A stretch of DNA of 22,268 bases from Actinomycetes bacterium (GCA_021849765.1 JAJZSM010000004.1:1-22268); one strand, 5' to 3'. Numbered from the stretch's first letter, positions 13,875 to 21,291 are shown. A program made the numbers and translations. The notes: generated by a model not told the origin, from the letters alone.

Positions 13875-14717
13875 GGCGCTGTGCACGACGTCGGATGCTC
13901 GTGGTGGCACGGCGCCTCGACTTCACCGGTGATTGACGCGACTTCGATGGCGGCAGCGACCGCGTCGTTTACGGCGCGAATGTCGTCGAGGGGCTGTCGA
14001 CCCAGACCGCGGCCGACTCACCACGCCACGAAGGCGCCGAGAAGCGCATCACCGGCCAATCGTGTCGACGATTGGCCGGTCATCGACGTGGTGGATCGTG
14101 AGGCCCGTGGGAACGAGAACCTGGACGGAGCGCTGTCCATTGGTGACGATGAGCCAACGCACGCCGCGGGCGGCGACGTCGTGCACGGCGTCGAGGGGAT
14201 CGGTGTCGGGCGCGATGAATCGGAGATTGCCGATGGTCGGCAGTTGGGGTCGACCACGACCAGCGTGTCGGGCCCGGCGGCCTCGACCAGTGCGCGCGGC
14301 GCCCGGCATCGGTGCGATGACGAGGCCGAGTGAGCCGACGTACAGCGCCCCCGGGGCTGGACGGTCGCGCTACGACGCGAGAGTGGTCGTCGCGTCCACG
14401 TCGAACGCCGCGGTGCCCGCCAAGGAGAACGAGTAGGTGACTCTGCGGTGATGCGCTTGGGCGAACGCGAGGCTGGTGGGGTTGGCCGTGGGCCGCTCGA
14501 TGACAACCTCGACGCCGTCAGCGATGAGAGCGTCGCGCAACTCGTGACCGAATTGGTCGTCGGCGAGGCCACTGTAGAACTGGGGCGCGAGCCCCAGCCG
14601 AGCCATCGTGCGCGCGACGGTGAAGGGACAACGGCCCAAGACCGGGATGACGGCCCCACGTTCGTCGACCTCGAGATCGACGACATTCTCGCCGAGCTCC
14701 GCGGCCGATGCCGTCAC
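13875..14717 (-). pseudogene. Decayed PfkB-family sugar kinase
   Basis: Pieces of one PfkB/ribokinase-type protein run in order across three minus-strand frames. First frame: GENVVDLEVDERG, PFTVARTMARLGL, YSGLADDQFGHELRDALIADGV, NPTSLAFA and TYSFSLAGTAAFD; an in-frame TAG (14372-14370) follows, after which the same frame gives GALYVGSLGLVIAPM. Second frame: ALVEAAGPDTLVVVDPNCRP. Third frame: LRFIAPDTDPLDAVHDVAARGVRWLIVTNGQRSVQVLV and VDTIG. Then back to AGDALLGAFVAW, a TGA (14020-14018) and GLGRQPLDDIRAVNDAVAAAIEVASIT. About 20-30 residues are missing between DPNCRP and LRFIAPD, and the catalytic GAGD motif is split by a frameshift. So there are at least three frameshifts, two stops and a deletion. 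The sugar substrate cannot be told. Outer limits are approximate. Confidence 0.85.
14051..14080. repeat. 12-bp perfect inverted repeat inside the kinase pseudogene
   Basis: ACCGGCCAATCG (14051-14062) and CGATTGGCCGGT (14069-14080) flank a 6-nt loop. The repeat sits exactly over the remnant of the kinase GAGD motif, where a 2-nt loss breaks the frame. Confidence 0.85.
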
Positions 14718-14835
14718 GGCCGCGGTGCCCTCATGCGGTGCGACGGTCTGCTCACGGCCCCCGAAACGAAACGTGCGTCTCCGGCGCGACCGCGCTACAC
14801 CGCTGGTTTGCGCCGAGCACAGCGAGAGGGCGAAG

Positions 14836-14863
14836 CCGCCGGTGGCTACCATCTCACCGGCGG
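14836..14863. promoter_or_regulatory. 9-bp inverted repeat upstream of the Gfo/Idh/MocA gene
   Basis: CCGCCGGTG (14836-14844) and CACCGGCGG (14855-14863) are perfect arms around a 10-nt centre that contains TACCAT (14847-14852), a possible -10 box. It ends 23 nt before ATG 14887, so a bound regulator would cover the promoter; as RNA it could fold just ahead of the ribosome binding site. Remaining bases of the gap 14718-14886 show nothing else clear. Confidence 0.5.
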
Positions 14864-14886
14864 GGCGATGCGAGTCAAGAGGAGTT

Positions 14887-15864
14887 ATGGTGGACGAGCC
14901 GGTGCGGTGGGGCGTCATTGGGACCGGTCGAATCGCGCAAACCTTCGCGCGCGACCTGCAGTTGATCGAACAGGGCGTCATCGTCGCGGTCGGTTCGCGT
15001 TCGAGTGACTCGATGAATCAGTACGCGGACGCGTTCCAGGTCCCGGGTCGTCACGACTCCTACGAGGCGCTCGTCGCCGACCCGACGGTTGAGGCGGTCT
15101 ACGTGGCGACACCTCATCCGATGCACGAGCAGAATGCGCTGCTCGCGTTGGCCCACGGCAAGCACGTCCTGGTCGAGAAGGCATTCACGATGAACGCCGA
15201 ACAAGCGCGCCGGGTCGTGGCCGCCGCGCGCGAGCGGAATCTCTTCGCGATGGAGGCGATGTGGACCCGCTTCTTGCCTCACGTCGTTGCCATCAGGGAA
15301 CTGCTCGCGAGCCAAGCCCTCGGAACCGTCGTGGCGGTGCACGCCGACCACGGCAAGTGGTTCGAGTCAGATCCGCGGTTCCGGCTGTTCGCCCCGGAAC
15401 TGGGCGGCGGCGCGGTGCTCGACCTCGGCGTGTACCCCATCTCGTTTGCGTCGATGGTGCTGGGCACGCCGAGCAGCGTGCAGGCGACCGTCACCCCGAG
15501 CTTCACCGGCGTGGACGGACAGACGTCGATGGTGTTCGGTTACGAGTCGGGCGCTCAGGCGGTGCTGACGTGTACGTCGTTAGCGCGCAGCGCGACGCGC
15601 GCGAGCATCGTGGGCACCGACGCGAGGATCGACGTGGACGGTGGCTTCTACGGTCCGACAGGCTTCTCACTCACGAGCCGAACCGGGGAGACGACACGCT
15701 ACGACTTCGCGACCCAGGGTCGGGGGCTGCACTACCAGGCGGCCGAGGTAGCGAGGTGCCTCCGGTCGGGTGAGATTGAGAGTCCGGCCATGCCGTTGGA
15801 CGAGACGATTGCGATCATGGCAACGATGGACCGGGTCCTCGCCTTTCAGGCCAGCCAAGCGTAA
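14887..15864 (+). CDS. Gfo/Idh/MocA family NAD(P)-dependent oxidoreductase
   Basis: A 325-aa sugar-type dehydrogenase. The N-terminal Rossmann fold has WGVIGTGRIAQTFARDL (G-x-G-x-x-A at 12-17), then VGSRS and ATPHPMHEQNALLALAHGKHVLVEKAF with the conserved E97-K98 pair. The C-terminal domain has EAMWTRFLPHVVAIRELL and GGGAVLDLGVYPISFASMVLG; the DLGVYP form matches the subgroup of dimeric dihydrodiol dehydrogenase and D-xylose 1-dehydrogenase more than inositol dehydrogenase. ATG 14887 follows AAGAGGAG (14877-14884) with very short spacing, so GTG 14890 is also possible. Upstream in-frame codons lack family sequence. It lies 197 nt before the sugar transporter genes, on the same strand, suggesting shared substrate; the substrate itself is inferred. 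Confidence 0.9.
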   Translation: MVDEPVRWGVIGTGRIAQTFARDLQLIEQGVIVAVGSRSSDSMNQYADAFQVPGRHDSYEALVADPTVEAVYVATPHPMHEQNALLALAHGKHVLVEKAFTMNAEQARRVVAAARERNLFAMEAMWTRFLPHVVAIRELLASQALGTVVAVHADHGKWFESDPRFRLFAPELGGGAVLDLGVYPISFASMVLGTPSSVQATVTPSFTGVDGQTSMVFGYESGAQAVLTCTSLARSATRASIVGTDARIDVDGGFYGPTGFSLTSRTGETTRYDFATQGRGLHYQAAEVARCLRSGEIESPAMPLDETIAIMATMDRVLAFQASQA

Positions 15865-15969
15865 ATCTCCGCACTCGTAGAGCGAACTGACGCCTGGCGA
15901 CGGGTCCGTGCGTTGCAGTCGTCGGGTCTTACCCGGCGCGGTAGGTGGTGGTACAAACGTAAGCCCAGG

Positions 15970-15978
15970 TGCTATCTT
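15970..15978 (+). promoter_or_regulatory. Extended -10 promoter element for the sugar transporter genes
   Basis: TGCTATCTT gives the TGN extension and TATCTT as the -10. The expected start near 15985 leaves a leader of about 77 nt before ATG 16062. No clear -35 is seen. Upstream, 15923-15935 holds only a short CGGGT-CTT-ACCCG hairpin. Confidence 0.4.
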
Positions 15979-16001
15979 GCTTTTCGAACGCCGGTCACGG
16001 A

Positions 16002-16043
16002 TTGTTCATACAGCATTAACAAACAACGACGTCGCGGGACGTC
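16002..16043. promoter_or_regulatory. Leader palindromes ahead of the sugar-binding protein gene
   Basis: Two symmetric motifs lie in the 5' leader. TTGTT (16002-16006) and AACAA (16018-16022) are spaced by 11 nt, like operator half-sites of ROK/XylR or LacI-type sugar regulators. GACGTC occurs twice (16028-16033 and 16038-16043) with GCGG between, able to fold as a 6-bp hairpin or serve as a tandem site. No regulator gene is in the window. Function is inference. Confidence 0.35.
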
Positions 16044-16061
16044 ACAGAAGGGTTGGGGAGA

Positions 16062-17291
16062 ATGAAGTTCAAAACAGCGAGGACCCTCGCGTCTGTAGCG
16101 TTGGTGGGGAGTTTTGTGACTGCCATGCTGCCGAGCGTGAGCTCCGCAAGCGCGAGGACAGTTTCAGACAAGACATTCAACACGAGCTTCTCGACGATGA
16201 AGTTTCTGAAGCAGATTGCTGCGAAGGGCAAGGGCTCGATCGCGGTCATCCTGCCAGACACCGTCACGTCGACGCGCTACACCGAATTTGACGCACCGTA
16301 CCTGAAGAAGGCATTCCTGATGGCGGGCCTGAAGACGAATCAGTTCACCATTCAGAACGCCCAGGGCAGCGACACGACGCAGTACACCGACGCGCAGGCG
16401 GCCATCGCCCGTGGCGCCAAGGTACTCGTCCTGGACCCGCTGGACTCGACCACTGGTGCGGTGATTGAGGCCTACGCCAAGGCTCGCGGTGTCAAAGTGA
16501 TCGACTACGACCGCTTGACGCTAGGCGGCGCCCGCAGCTACTACGTGAGCTTCAACAACGTGGCAGTGGGAACGTTGATCGGTAAGGGCATGCTGTCGTG
16601 CTTGACGGCCTGGAAGGTGAACAACCCGGTCGTCTACGTCATGAAGGGTGCACCGACTGACAACAACGCCACCTTGTTTGCCCAGGGCTACGACGCCGTC
16701 TTGAACGGCGCGGGCTACAACACCAAGAGTGGCTCGTCCAACACGGTGCTCGAGAACGTCGGAACGTGGACGCCTTCGGTCGCCTTGACGGACTTCCAGG
16801 GTGCCTACACCGCTAACCCGAAGATCAATGCGGTCGTCACGCCGAACGACGAGAACGCCGCACCGATCATCAGCTACCTGCAGAGCAAGGGCCTCAAGCC
16901 CCAGACGATCCCCTTCACGGGTCAGGACGCGACGCTGACTGGATTCCAGAACATCATCTCTGGCTACCAGTGCGGCACGGTCTACAAGCCGATCTGGCTC
17001 GAGGCTCAGGCCGCGGCCGCGTTGGCCATCTACCTGCGCGCGGGCATTCGTCCGCCGGCGGGTCTCGTGAACGGCGTGTCGACTGACTCGGTCGCCACCA
17101 TCAACAGCCTGAAGAAGGTTCCTTCGGTCCTTCTGACCGCTGAGTGGGTGACGGCATCGAGCGTCGAGAAGACGGTCATCAAGGACAAGGTCATCAAGGC
17201 GTCAGACCTCTGCACGAGCGCGTCGCCCACCGTCGCCGGCGCATCGCAGCCGACGTACGCACAGGACTGCACGACGTACGGGATTAAGTAG
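16062..17291 (+). CDS. xylF: XylF-like sugar ABC transporter substrate-binding protein
   Basis: A 409-aa exported periplasmic-binding-protein of the sugar (type I, XylF/RbsB) class. The signal peptide has a basic start (MKFKTAR), a hydrophobic core (about 8-24) and an A29-S-A31 signal peptidase I site; no lipobox cysteine is present. The mature part matches XylF: SIAVILPDTVTSTRYTEFDAPYLKKAF, RGAKVLVLDPLDS, GVKVIDYDRL, YYVSFNNVAVGTLIGKGM, GAPTDNNATLFAQGYDAVL, VTPNDENAAPIISYLQSKGL, PFTGQDATLTGFQNIISGYQCGTVYKPI. Four cysteines sit in the mature chain. Purine-rich GAAGGG (16047-16052) precedes ATG 16062; a TTG three codons upstream is less likely. It heads the ABC operon. Xylose is the likeliest ligand by resemblance, not proof. 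Confidence 0.9.
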   Translation: MKFKTARTLASVALVGSFVTAMLPSVSSASARTVSDKTFNTSFSTMKFLKQIAAKGKGSIAVILPDTVTSTRYTEFDAPYLKKAFLMAGLKTNQFTIQNAQGSDTTQYTDAQAAIARGAKVLVLDPLDSTTGAVIEAYAKARGVKVIDYDRLTLGGARSYYVSFNNVAVGTLIGKGMLSCLTAWKVNNPVVYVMKGAPTDNNATLFAQGYDAVLNGAGYNTKSGSSNTVLENVGTWTPSVALTDFQGAYTANPKINAVVTPNDENAAPIISYLQSKGLKPQTIPFTGQDATLTGFQNIISGYQCGTVYKPIWLEAQAAAALAIYLRAGIRPPAGLVNGVSTDSVATINSLKKVPSVLLTAEWVTASSVEKTVIKDKVIKASDLCTSASPTVAGASQPTYAQDCTTYGIK

Positions 17292-17300
17292 TACCTGACG

Positions 17301-18137
17301 ATGACGACGACCCCCGAATCGACGAGTCCCCAAACGCCCCCGAATGGGGTGTCGGTATCCGGCGATTCGGGGGTCGCGTCATCGACCCTGCTGAGTTTGC
17401 GCGGCATCACCAAGAGCTTCGGCGCCGTCCAGGCGCTGAAGCACGTCGACCTCGACATACCGGCCGGCCAGGTCACGGCGCTTATCGGTGACAACGGAGC
17501 CGGTAAGTCGACCCTGATCAAGGCCATCGCCGGTATTTACGCCCCGACGAGTGGCGAAATCTTCTGGGAGGGCCGCAAGGTCAACCTGCACACGCCGCGC
17601 GACGCCGAGAACTTGGGCATCGCAACCGTGTACCAAGACTTGGCACTGTGCGACAACCTCGACATCGTCCAAAACATGTACCTCGGACACGAGGAGAGCC
17701 GCCACCTCACCCTTGACGAGATCAAGATGGAGCTAAACACCAAGCGCGTGTTGAGCGAACTTTCGGTGTCGACGGTGCAATCCGTGCGCCAGTTGGTCGG
17801 ATCCCTGTCCGGTGGCCAGCGCCAGGCGATCGCGGTGGCGCGTGCGGTAATGCACGAGTCGAAGCTGGTGATCATGGACGAGCCGACCGCGGCGCTCGGC
17901 GTGTCCCAGACCGCACAGGTGCTGGACTTGATCAAGCGCCTCGCGTCGCGAGGGATTGCCGTGCTCGTCATCTCGCACAACCTCGTCGACGTCTTCGAGG
18001 TCGCCGATCGGATTGCCGTGATGTATCTCGGCACCCTCGTCAGCAGCGGCCCCGCCAGTAACTACGACACGTCCAGCGCGGTCGAGATCATCACCACGGG
18101 CGGCTCACGGGCCGACGCGACGGCCTCGTTCAAATAA
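17301..18137 (+). CDS. Sugar ABC transporter ATP-binding protein (single-domain)
   Basis: A 278-aa ABC ATPase with one nucleotide-binding domain. Walker A is GDNGAGKST (63-71), then VYQDLALCDNLDIVQNMYLG (Q-loop), the signature LSGGQ (169-173), Walker B VIMDEPTAALGV and the switch histidine in VLVISHNL. It powers the neighbouring XylH-like permease. E. coli XylG and RbsA are about 500 aa with two fused domains, so here the ATPase should act as a homodimer. Residues 2-28 are Thr/Ser/Pro/Gly-rich with no family match and are encoded by a large inverted repeat. ATG 17301 is 9 nt after the previous stop with no ribosome binding site; CTG 17388 or TTG 17397 would give the usual ABC start (LSLRGITKSFG). 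Start is therefore uncertain. Confidence 0.9.
   Translation: MTTTPESTSPQTPPNGVSVSGDSGVASSTLLSLRGITKSFGAVQALKHVDLDIPAGQVTALIGDNGAGKSTLIKAIAGIYAPTSGEIFWEGRKVNLHTPRDAENLGIATVYQDLALCDNLDIVQNMYLGHEESRHLTLDEIKMELNTKRVLSELSVSTVQSVRQLVGSLSGGQRQAIAVARAVMHESKLVIMDEPTAALGVSQTAQVLDLIKRLASRGIAVLVISHNLVDVFEVADRIAVMYLGTLVSSGPASNYDTSSAVEIITTGGSRADATASFK
17308..17376. promoter_or_regulatory. 14-bp inverted repeat at the binding-protein/ATPase junction
   Basis: Arms 17308-17321 and 17363-17376 are perfectly complementary (CGACCCCCGAATCG with CGATTCGGGGGTCG). A further 5-bp pairing (17301-17305 with 17378-17382) is reached after a small asymmetric bulge, taking in the annotated ATG. The 41-nt loop has further short GC pairings. 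As RNA this is a strong stem-loop just after the xylF stop and could protect the xylF message or lower ATPase translation. Confidence 0.65.
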
Positions 18138-18160
18138 GTACTCGAACAAAGGAATCATCG

Positions 18161-19396
18161 GTGACTAACACTTCCGAGACCGCGGTCGCTCCGCGCGTTA
18201 GCGCCGGCGCGCTACGAGGCCAGCTCAAGCGGCTTCGCCAGGGCGACAAGGGGCTGCTGCCTATCCTGCTCGGACTCATCGTCTTGGTTATCTACTTCGA
18301 GATTCGCAACAGCGTCTTCCTGTCGTCGGGCAATCTCACCAATCTTTTCGTCCAGGCGACGATCTTCATCCTGCTCGCCATGGCCGAGATCTGGCTGCTC
18401 CTGCTCGGCGAGATCGACCTCTCCGTTGGCTTCGTGAGCGCCCTCGGCGCCACGACGGCGGTCATCTTGCTCGACAACCAGTTCCACTGGCCGTGGTTCG
18501 CGGCGCTCCCGCTCGCCATCCTGGTTACCACCGTCATTGGCACCATGCAGGGATTCATCATCATTCGATTGCGCTTGCCGTCGTTCATCGTGACCCTCGC
18601 CGGACTGCTCGGGTGGGAGGGTGTGCTCATCTTCTTCGTCGACCGCCAGGGAACCGGTGGCACCATCCCGGTCCAGGAAAAGGTCCTCTATGGCCTGGTG
18701 AACTCCAATCTCTCGCCGATGTGGACGTGGATCTTCGTTCTAGCCTGCCTCGCGGTGCTGATCTACCTGATCGTTCGTCGCGACCAGTCGCGCCGCGCGA
18801 GTGGGCTCGACGCGGTGCCGCAATTCGTCACCATCGCCAAGGCGGTGGCACTCCTCGTGGCCGGCATCGTGCTCGTGATGATCTTCAACAAGAACCGTGG
18901 CACGTTCACGGTTCTCGAGGGCATGCCCTACGCCATCCCCGTCGACATCGCGATGCTGGCCGCCGGCAGCTTCATTCTCACGCGCACCCGCGCTGGCCGT
19001 TACATCTACGCAATCGGCGGCAACGCCGAAGCAGCTCGTCGCGCTGGCGTCAACGTGAATCGATACCGACTCCTGGCCTTCGTCTTCACGGGTTTCACGG
19101 CTGGCGTGGCCGGACTCATCTACGCCTCGCGGCTCGGCGGCATCTCGGATAACGTCGATAGCAACCTCGTGCTGCTCGCCGTGGCGTCGGCGGTCATCGG
19201 AGGGACCAGTCTGTTTGGTGGTCGAGGCAAGATGATCCATGCGGTCATCGGCGGCTTGGTGATCGCGACCATCTACAACGGCATGGCGCTGATCAACATG
19301 AGCGCGGCAACCCAGTACATCGCGACGGCGCTCGTGCTGCTGGTCGCGGTCGCAATGGACGCCGTCGCCCGGCGCGGCTCGACGCCTTCGCGCTAG
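18161..19396 (+). CDS. xylH: XylH-like sugar ABC transporter permease
   Basis: A 411-aa integral membrane permease of the BPD-transp-2 (RbsC/XylH) class. About ten or more hydrophobic segments are visible, beginning LLPILLGLIVLVIYFEI (about 33-49). Family motifs: FVQATIFILLAMAEIWLLLLGEIDLSVGFVSALGA, LRLPSFIVTLAGLLGWEGV, the cytoplasmic loop GRYIYAIGGNAEAARRAGVNVNRYRLLAFVFTG (contact with the ATPase) and GISDNVDSNLVLLAVASAVIGGTSLFGGRG. The extra segments and about 400-residue length match XylH rather than the 320-residue RbsC. GTG 18161 follows AAAGGA (18148-18153) at good spacing. It lies 23 nt after the ATPase and 4 nt before the SDR gene, so these form one operon. Confidence 0.92.
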   Translation: MTNTSETAVAPRVSAGALRGQLKRLRQGDKGLLPILLGLIVLVIYFEIRNSVFLSSGNLTNLFVQATIFILLAMAEIWLLLLGEIDLSVGFVSALGATTAVILLDNQFHWPWFAALPLAILVTTVIGTMQGFIIIRLRLPSFIVTLAGLLGWEGVLIFFVDRQGTGGTIPVQEKVLYGLVNSNLSPMWTWIFVLACLAVLIYLIVRRDQSRRASGLDAVPQFVTIAKAVALLVAGIVLVMIFNKNRGTFTVLEGMPYAIPVDIAMLAAGSFILTRTRAGRYIYAIGGNAEAARRAGVNVNRYRLLAFVFTGFTAGVAGLIYASRLGGISDNVDSNLVLLAVASAVIGGTSLFGGRGKMIHAVIGGLVIATIYNGMALINMSAATQYIATALVLLVAVAMDAVARRGSTPSR

Positions 19397-19400
19397 AGCC

Positions 19401-20174
19401 GTGTCACGCGAGGCCGGTCGGTTACAGGACCGCGTCGTCCTCGTCACGGGAGCCAGTCGAGGCATCGGACTCGCGATCGCACGGTCGTGTGCGGACGAGG
19501 GCGCCCGCGTGGTCTTGACGGCGAGGCACTTCGAGGAGCTCGAGGCCGCGGCGTCGACGTTCCCCGACCCGTCGCGCGTCGCGATCCGTTCGTCACACGC
19601 GGGGTCGCGTGAATCGGCGAAGGATCTCGCTTCGTGGGTGGTGACAACGTGCGGGTCCCTCGACGTGCTCGTGAACAACGCGGCGACGAACCCCTATTTC
19701 GGACCGCTCGTGGACATCGACGACGTTCGAATGACCAAGACCTTCGAGGTCAACCAAGCCGCGATCGTCACGCACGTGTCCGCCGCCTGGTACGCGTGGA
19801 TGCGTGACCACGGTGGCGCCGTGCTCAACATCGCCTCCATCGGTGGACTGTCAGTCGAGCCGGGAATCGGCTGGTACAACGTGACCAAGGCCGCCGTCAT
19901 CCATCTCACCAAGCAGTTCGCCTTCGAACTCGCTCCGCGGGTCCGCGTGAACGCGATCGCGCCGGGCCTGGTTCGAACGGCATTCGCGCGCGGCCTCTGG
20001 GAGGAGCGCGAGCATGCCGTCTCGAGCCAAATCCCCCTCGGGCGCATCGGCGAGCCCGAGGACGTGGCGTCCCTCGCGGTGAGCCTGGTCAGCGACGATT
20101 CGTCGTGGGTGACCGGTCAGACGTTCGTCGTGGACGGTGGCACGACGGTCTCGCCGTCGGGCGGTGTCAGCTGA
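19401..20174 (+). CDS. Short-chain dehydrogenase/reductase (SDR)
   Basis: A 257-aa classical SDR. The cofactor motif TGASRGIG is at 16-23, followed by VLVNNAATNP (NNAG-type). The active site has S146 in NIASIGG, and Y159 with K163 in WYNVTKAA. The end PLGRIGEPEDVASLAVSLVSDDSSWVTGQTFVVDGGTTV is typical for sugar-alcohol and 3-oxoacyl reductase-like SDRs. Basic R20 after the glycine motif hints at NADP(H), though acidic residues elsewhere could favour NAD. GTG 19401 begins 4 nt after the permease stop without a ribosome binding site, so it is probably coupled to the transport genes and acts on the imported sugar or its product. Its stop is 1 nt from that of the convergent MenE-like gene. Confidence 0.9.
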   Translation: MSREAGRLQDRVVLVTGASRGIGLAIARSCADEGARVVLTARHFEELEAAASTFPDPSRVAIRSSHAGSRESAKDLASWVVTTCGSLDVLVNNAATNPYFGPLVDIDDVRMTKTFEVNQAAIVTHVSAAWYAWMRDHGGAVLNIASIGGLSVEPGIGWYNVTKAAVIHLTKQFAFELAPRVRVNAIAPGLVRTAFARGLWEEREHAVSSQIPLGRIGEPEDVASLAVSLVSDDSSWVTGQTFVVDGGTTVSPSGGVS

Positions 20175-20175
20175 G

Positions 20176-21285
20176 TCACTGCAGGTAGGGCAGGTCGCTT
20201 CGGCGGATCTTGCCGTTGCCGGTGCGTGGGATGGCGGCGACGTAGCGTATCTCCTTGGGCTTGGCCCATGGCCCGAACTGCTCGGCCGTCGAGTCGCGAA
20301 TCTCGTCGTCGAGCCGCTCGCCGTCACTCACCACTAGGGCTACGACGCGTTGACCCCACTGGGGATCGTCGACACCGGTGACCGCGACGTCACGCACGTG
20401 ATCGAGACGCGCGATGACGCCTTCGAGGTCCTCGGGCCAGACCTTCTCGCCGCCGGTGTTGATGACGTAATCGAGACGCCCGTGCACGGCGAGACGACCG
20501 TTGTCGAAGGTGCCGCCGTCGCCGGTCGGGAACCAGTCGTCGGCACCGTCGGGTCCGACGATCCTCGGGCGGTCCATCGTCCGATAGGAGCGAAAGAGGG
20601 TGGGCGAGCGCACGATGATCTCCTCACCGACCGTCGCCAGCTCCACGCCCGCCAGGGGCTGGGCGTCGTAGACGACGCCCGAGCCGGTTTCGGTCATACC
20701 CCACGTGGCGATGACGTTGGTCTGGGTGAGCGAGGGTTGACGGGCACCGCCCACCAGGACCACGTCGAACCGGCTGAGGTCGTATCGCGCCAGGTGTGCC
20801 CGAACCACCGAGACGTGCGTGGCGCCGCGTGCGACGGCCCCATCGAAGTCTGTCGGGTCGCCCCAGCTCAGTGAGGCCTCGTCGAGGATGGCTCGCAGGA
20901 TGACCGCGAGGCCTCCGATGTGATTGGCGGGCAAGACGGGGAACCACACGGGGTCCGACCCGCGACGCAGCGTCGCCTGGGTCATGCGGGCGCTCGCTCG
21001 AAGCGCGGTCCACGTGATCTCGGCGGCCTTGGGCGTCCCGCTCGACCCCGACGTGAGCATGACGAGTCCGACCTCGTCGTCGACCGCGCGACCGTCAGCG
21101 AGTGACGTTCGCCCGTCGGGGCCCCACCGAACGGTCGCGCCAAGGGCCGCCAACTGTTCTCGGGCCTGTCGCGCACTCAGCCGCTGGTCGAGGACGCAGA
21201 ACGCCCACCCCCTATCGACGCAGTCGCGCAGGGCGCGCTCAAGGTCCGGGCCGAGTTCGAAGTCCAACGCGATGAGATCGGCCAC
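20176..21285 (-). CDS. menE: MenE-like acyl-CoA ligase (o-succinylbenzoate-CoA ligase)
   Basis: A 369-aa ANL-superfamily adenylating enzyme. Motifs in order: P-loop TSGSSGTPK (78-86), WFPVLPANHIGGLAVILRAI, WGMTETG (195-201), the ATP-binding PTGD (253-256), the hinge GRLDYVINTGGEKVWPEDLEGVI (269-291) and the catalytic lysine K359 in PRTGNGKIRR. At 369 aa it lacks most of the usual N-terminal 130 residues, the compact form typical of actinobacterial MenE, which makes o-succinylbenzoyl-CoA for menaquinone. No other men genes are in the window, so a different short acyl-CoA ligase is possible. Start is GTG 21285, 6 nt after a TAACAT box, with no ribosome binding site. It is divergent from the SRPBCC gene. 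Confidence 0.82.
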   Translation of the reverse strand: MADLIALDFELGPDLERALRDCVDRGWAFCVLDQRLSARQAREQLAALGATVRWGPDGRTSLADGRAVDDEVGLVMLTSGSSGTPKAAEITWTALRASARMTQATLRRGSDPVWFPVLPANHIGGLAVILRAILDEASLSWGDPTDFDGAVARGATHVSVVRAHLARYDLSRFDVVLVGGARQPSLTQTNVIATWGMTETGSGVVYDAQPLAGVELATVGEEIIVRSPTLFRSYRTMDRPRIVGPDGADDWFPTGDGGTFDNGRLAVHGRLDYVINTGGEKVWPEDLEGVIARLDHVRDVAVTGVDDPQWGQRVVALVVSDGERLDDEIRDSTAEQFGPWAKPKEIRYVAAIPRTGNGKIRRSDLPYLQ

Positions 21286-21291
21286 GTGATG

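Noticed and set aside
14018..14686. 222-aa minus-strand open frame as an intact gene
   Set aside because: Only its later parts match a PfkB kinase, and the first part is out of frame with the true remnant; best explained as part of the pseudogene.
14608..14886. 93-codon upstream extension of the Gfo/Idh/MocA gene
   Set aside because: The extension overlaps the kinase pseudogene and its upstream region, lacks Rossmann-family sequence, and a ribosome binding site lies directly before 14887.
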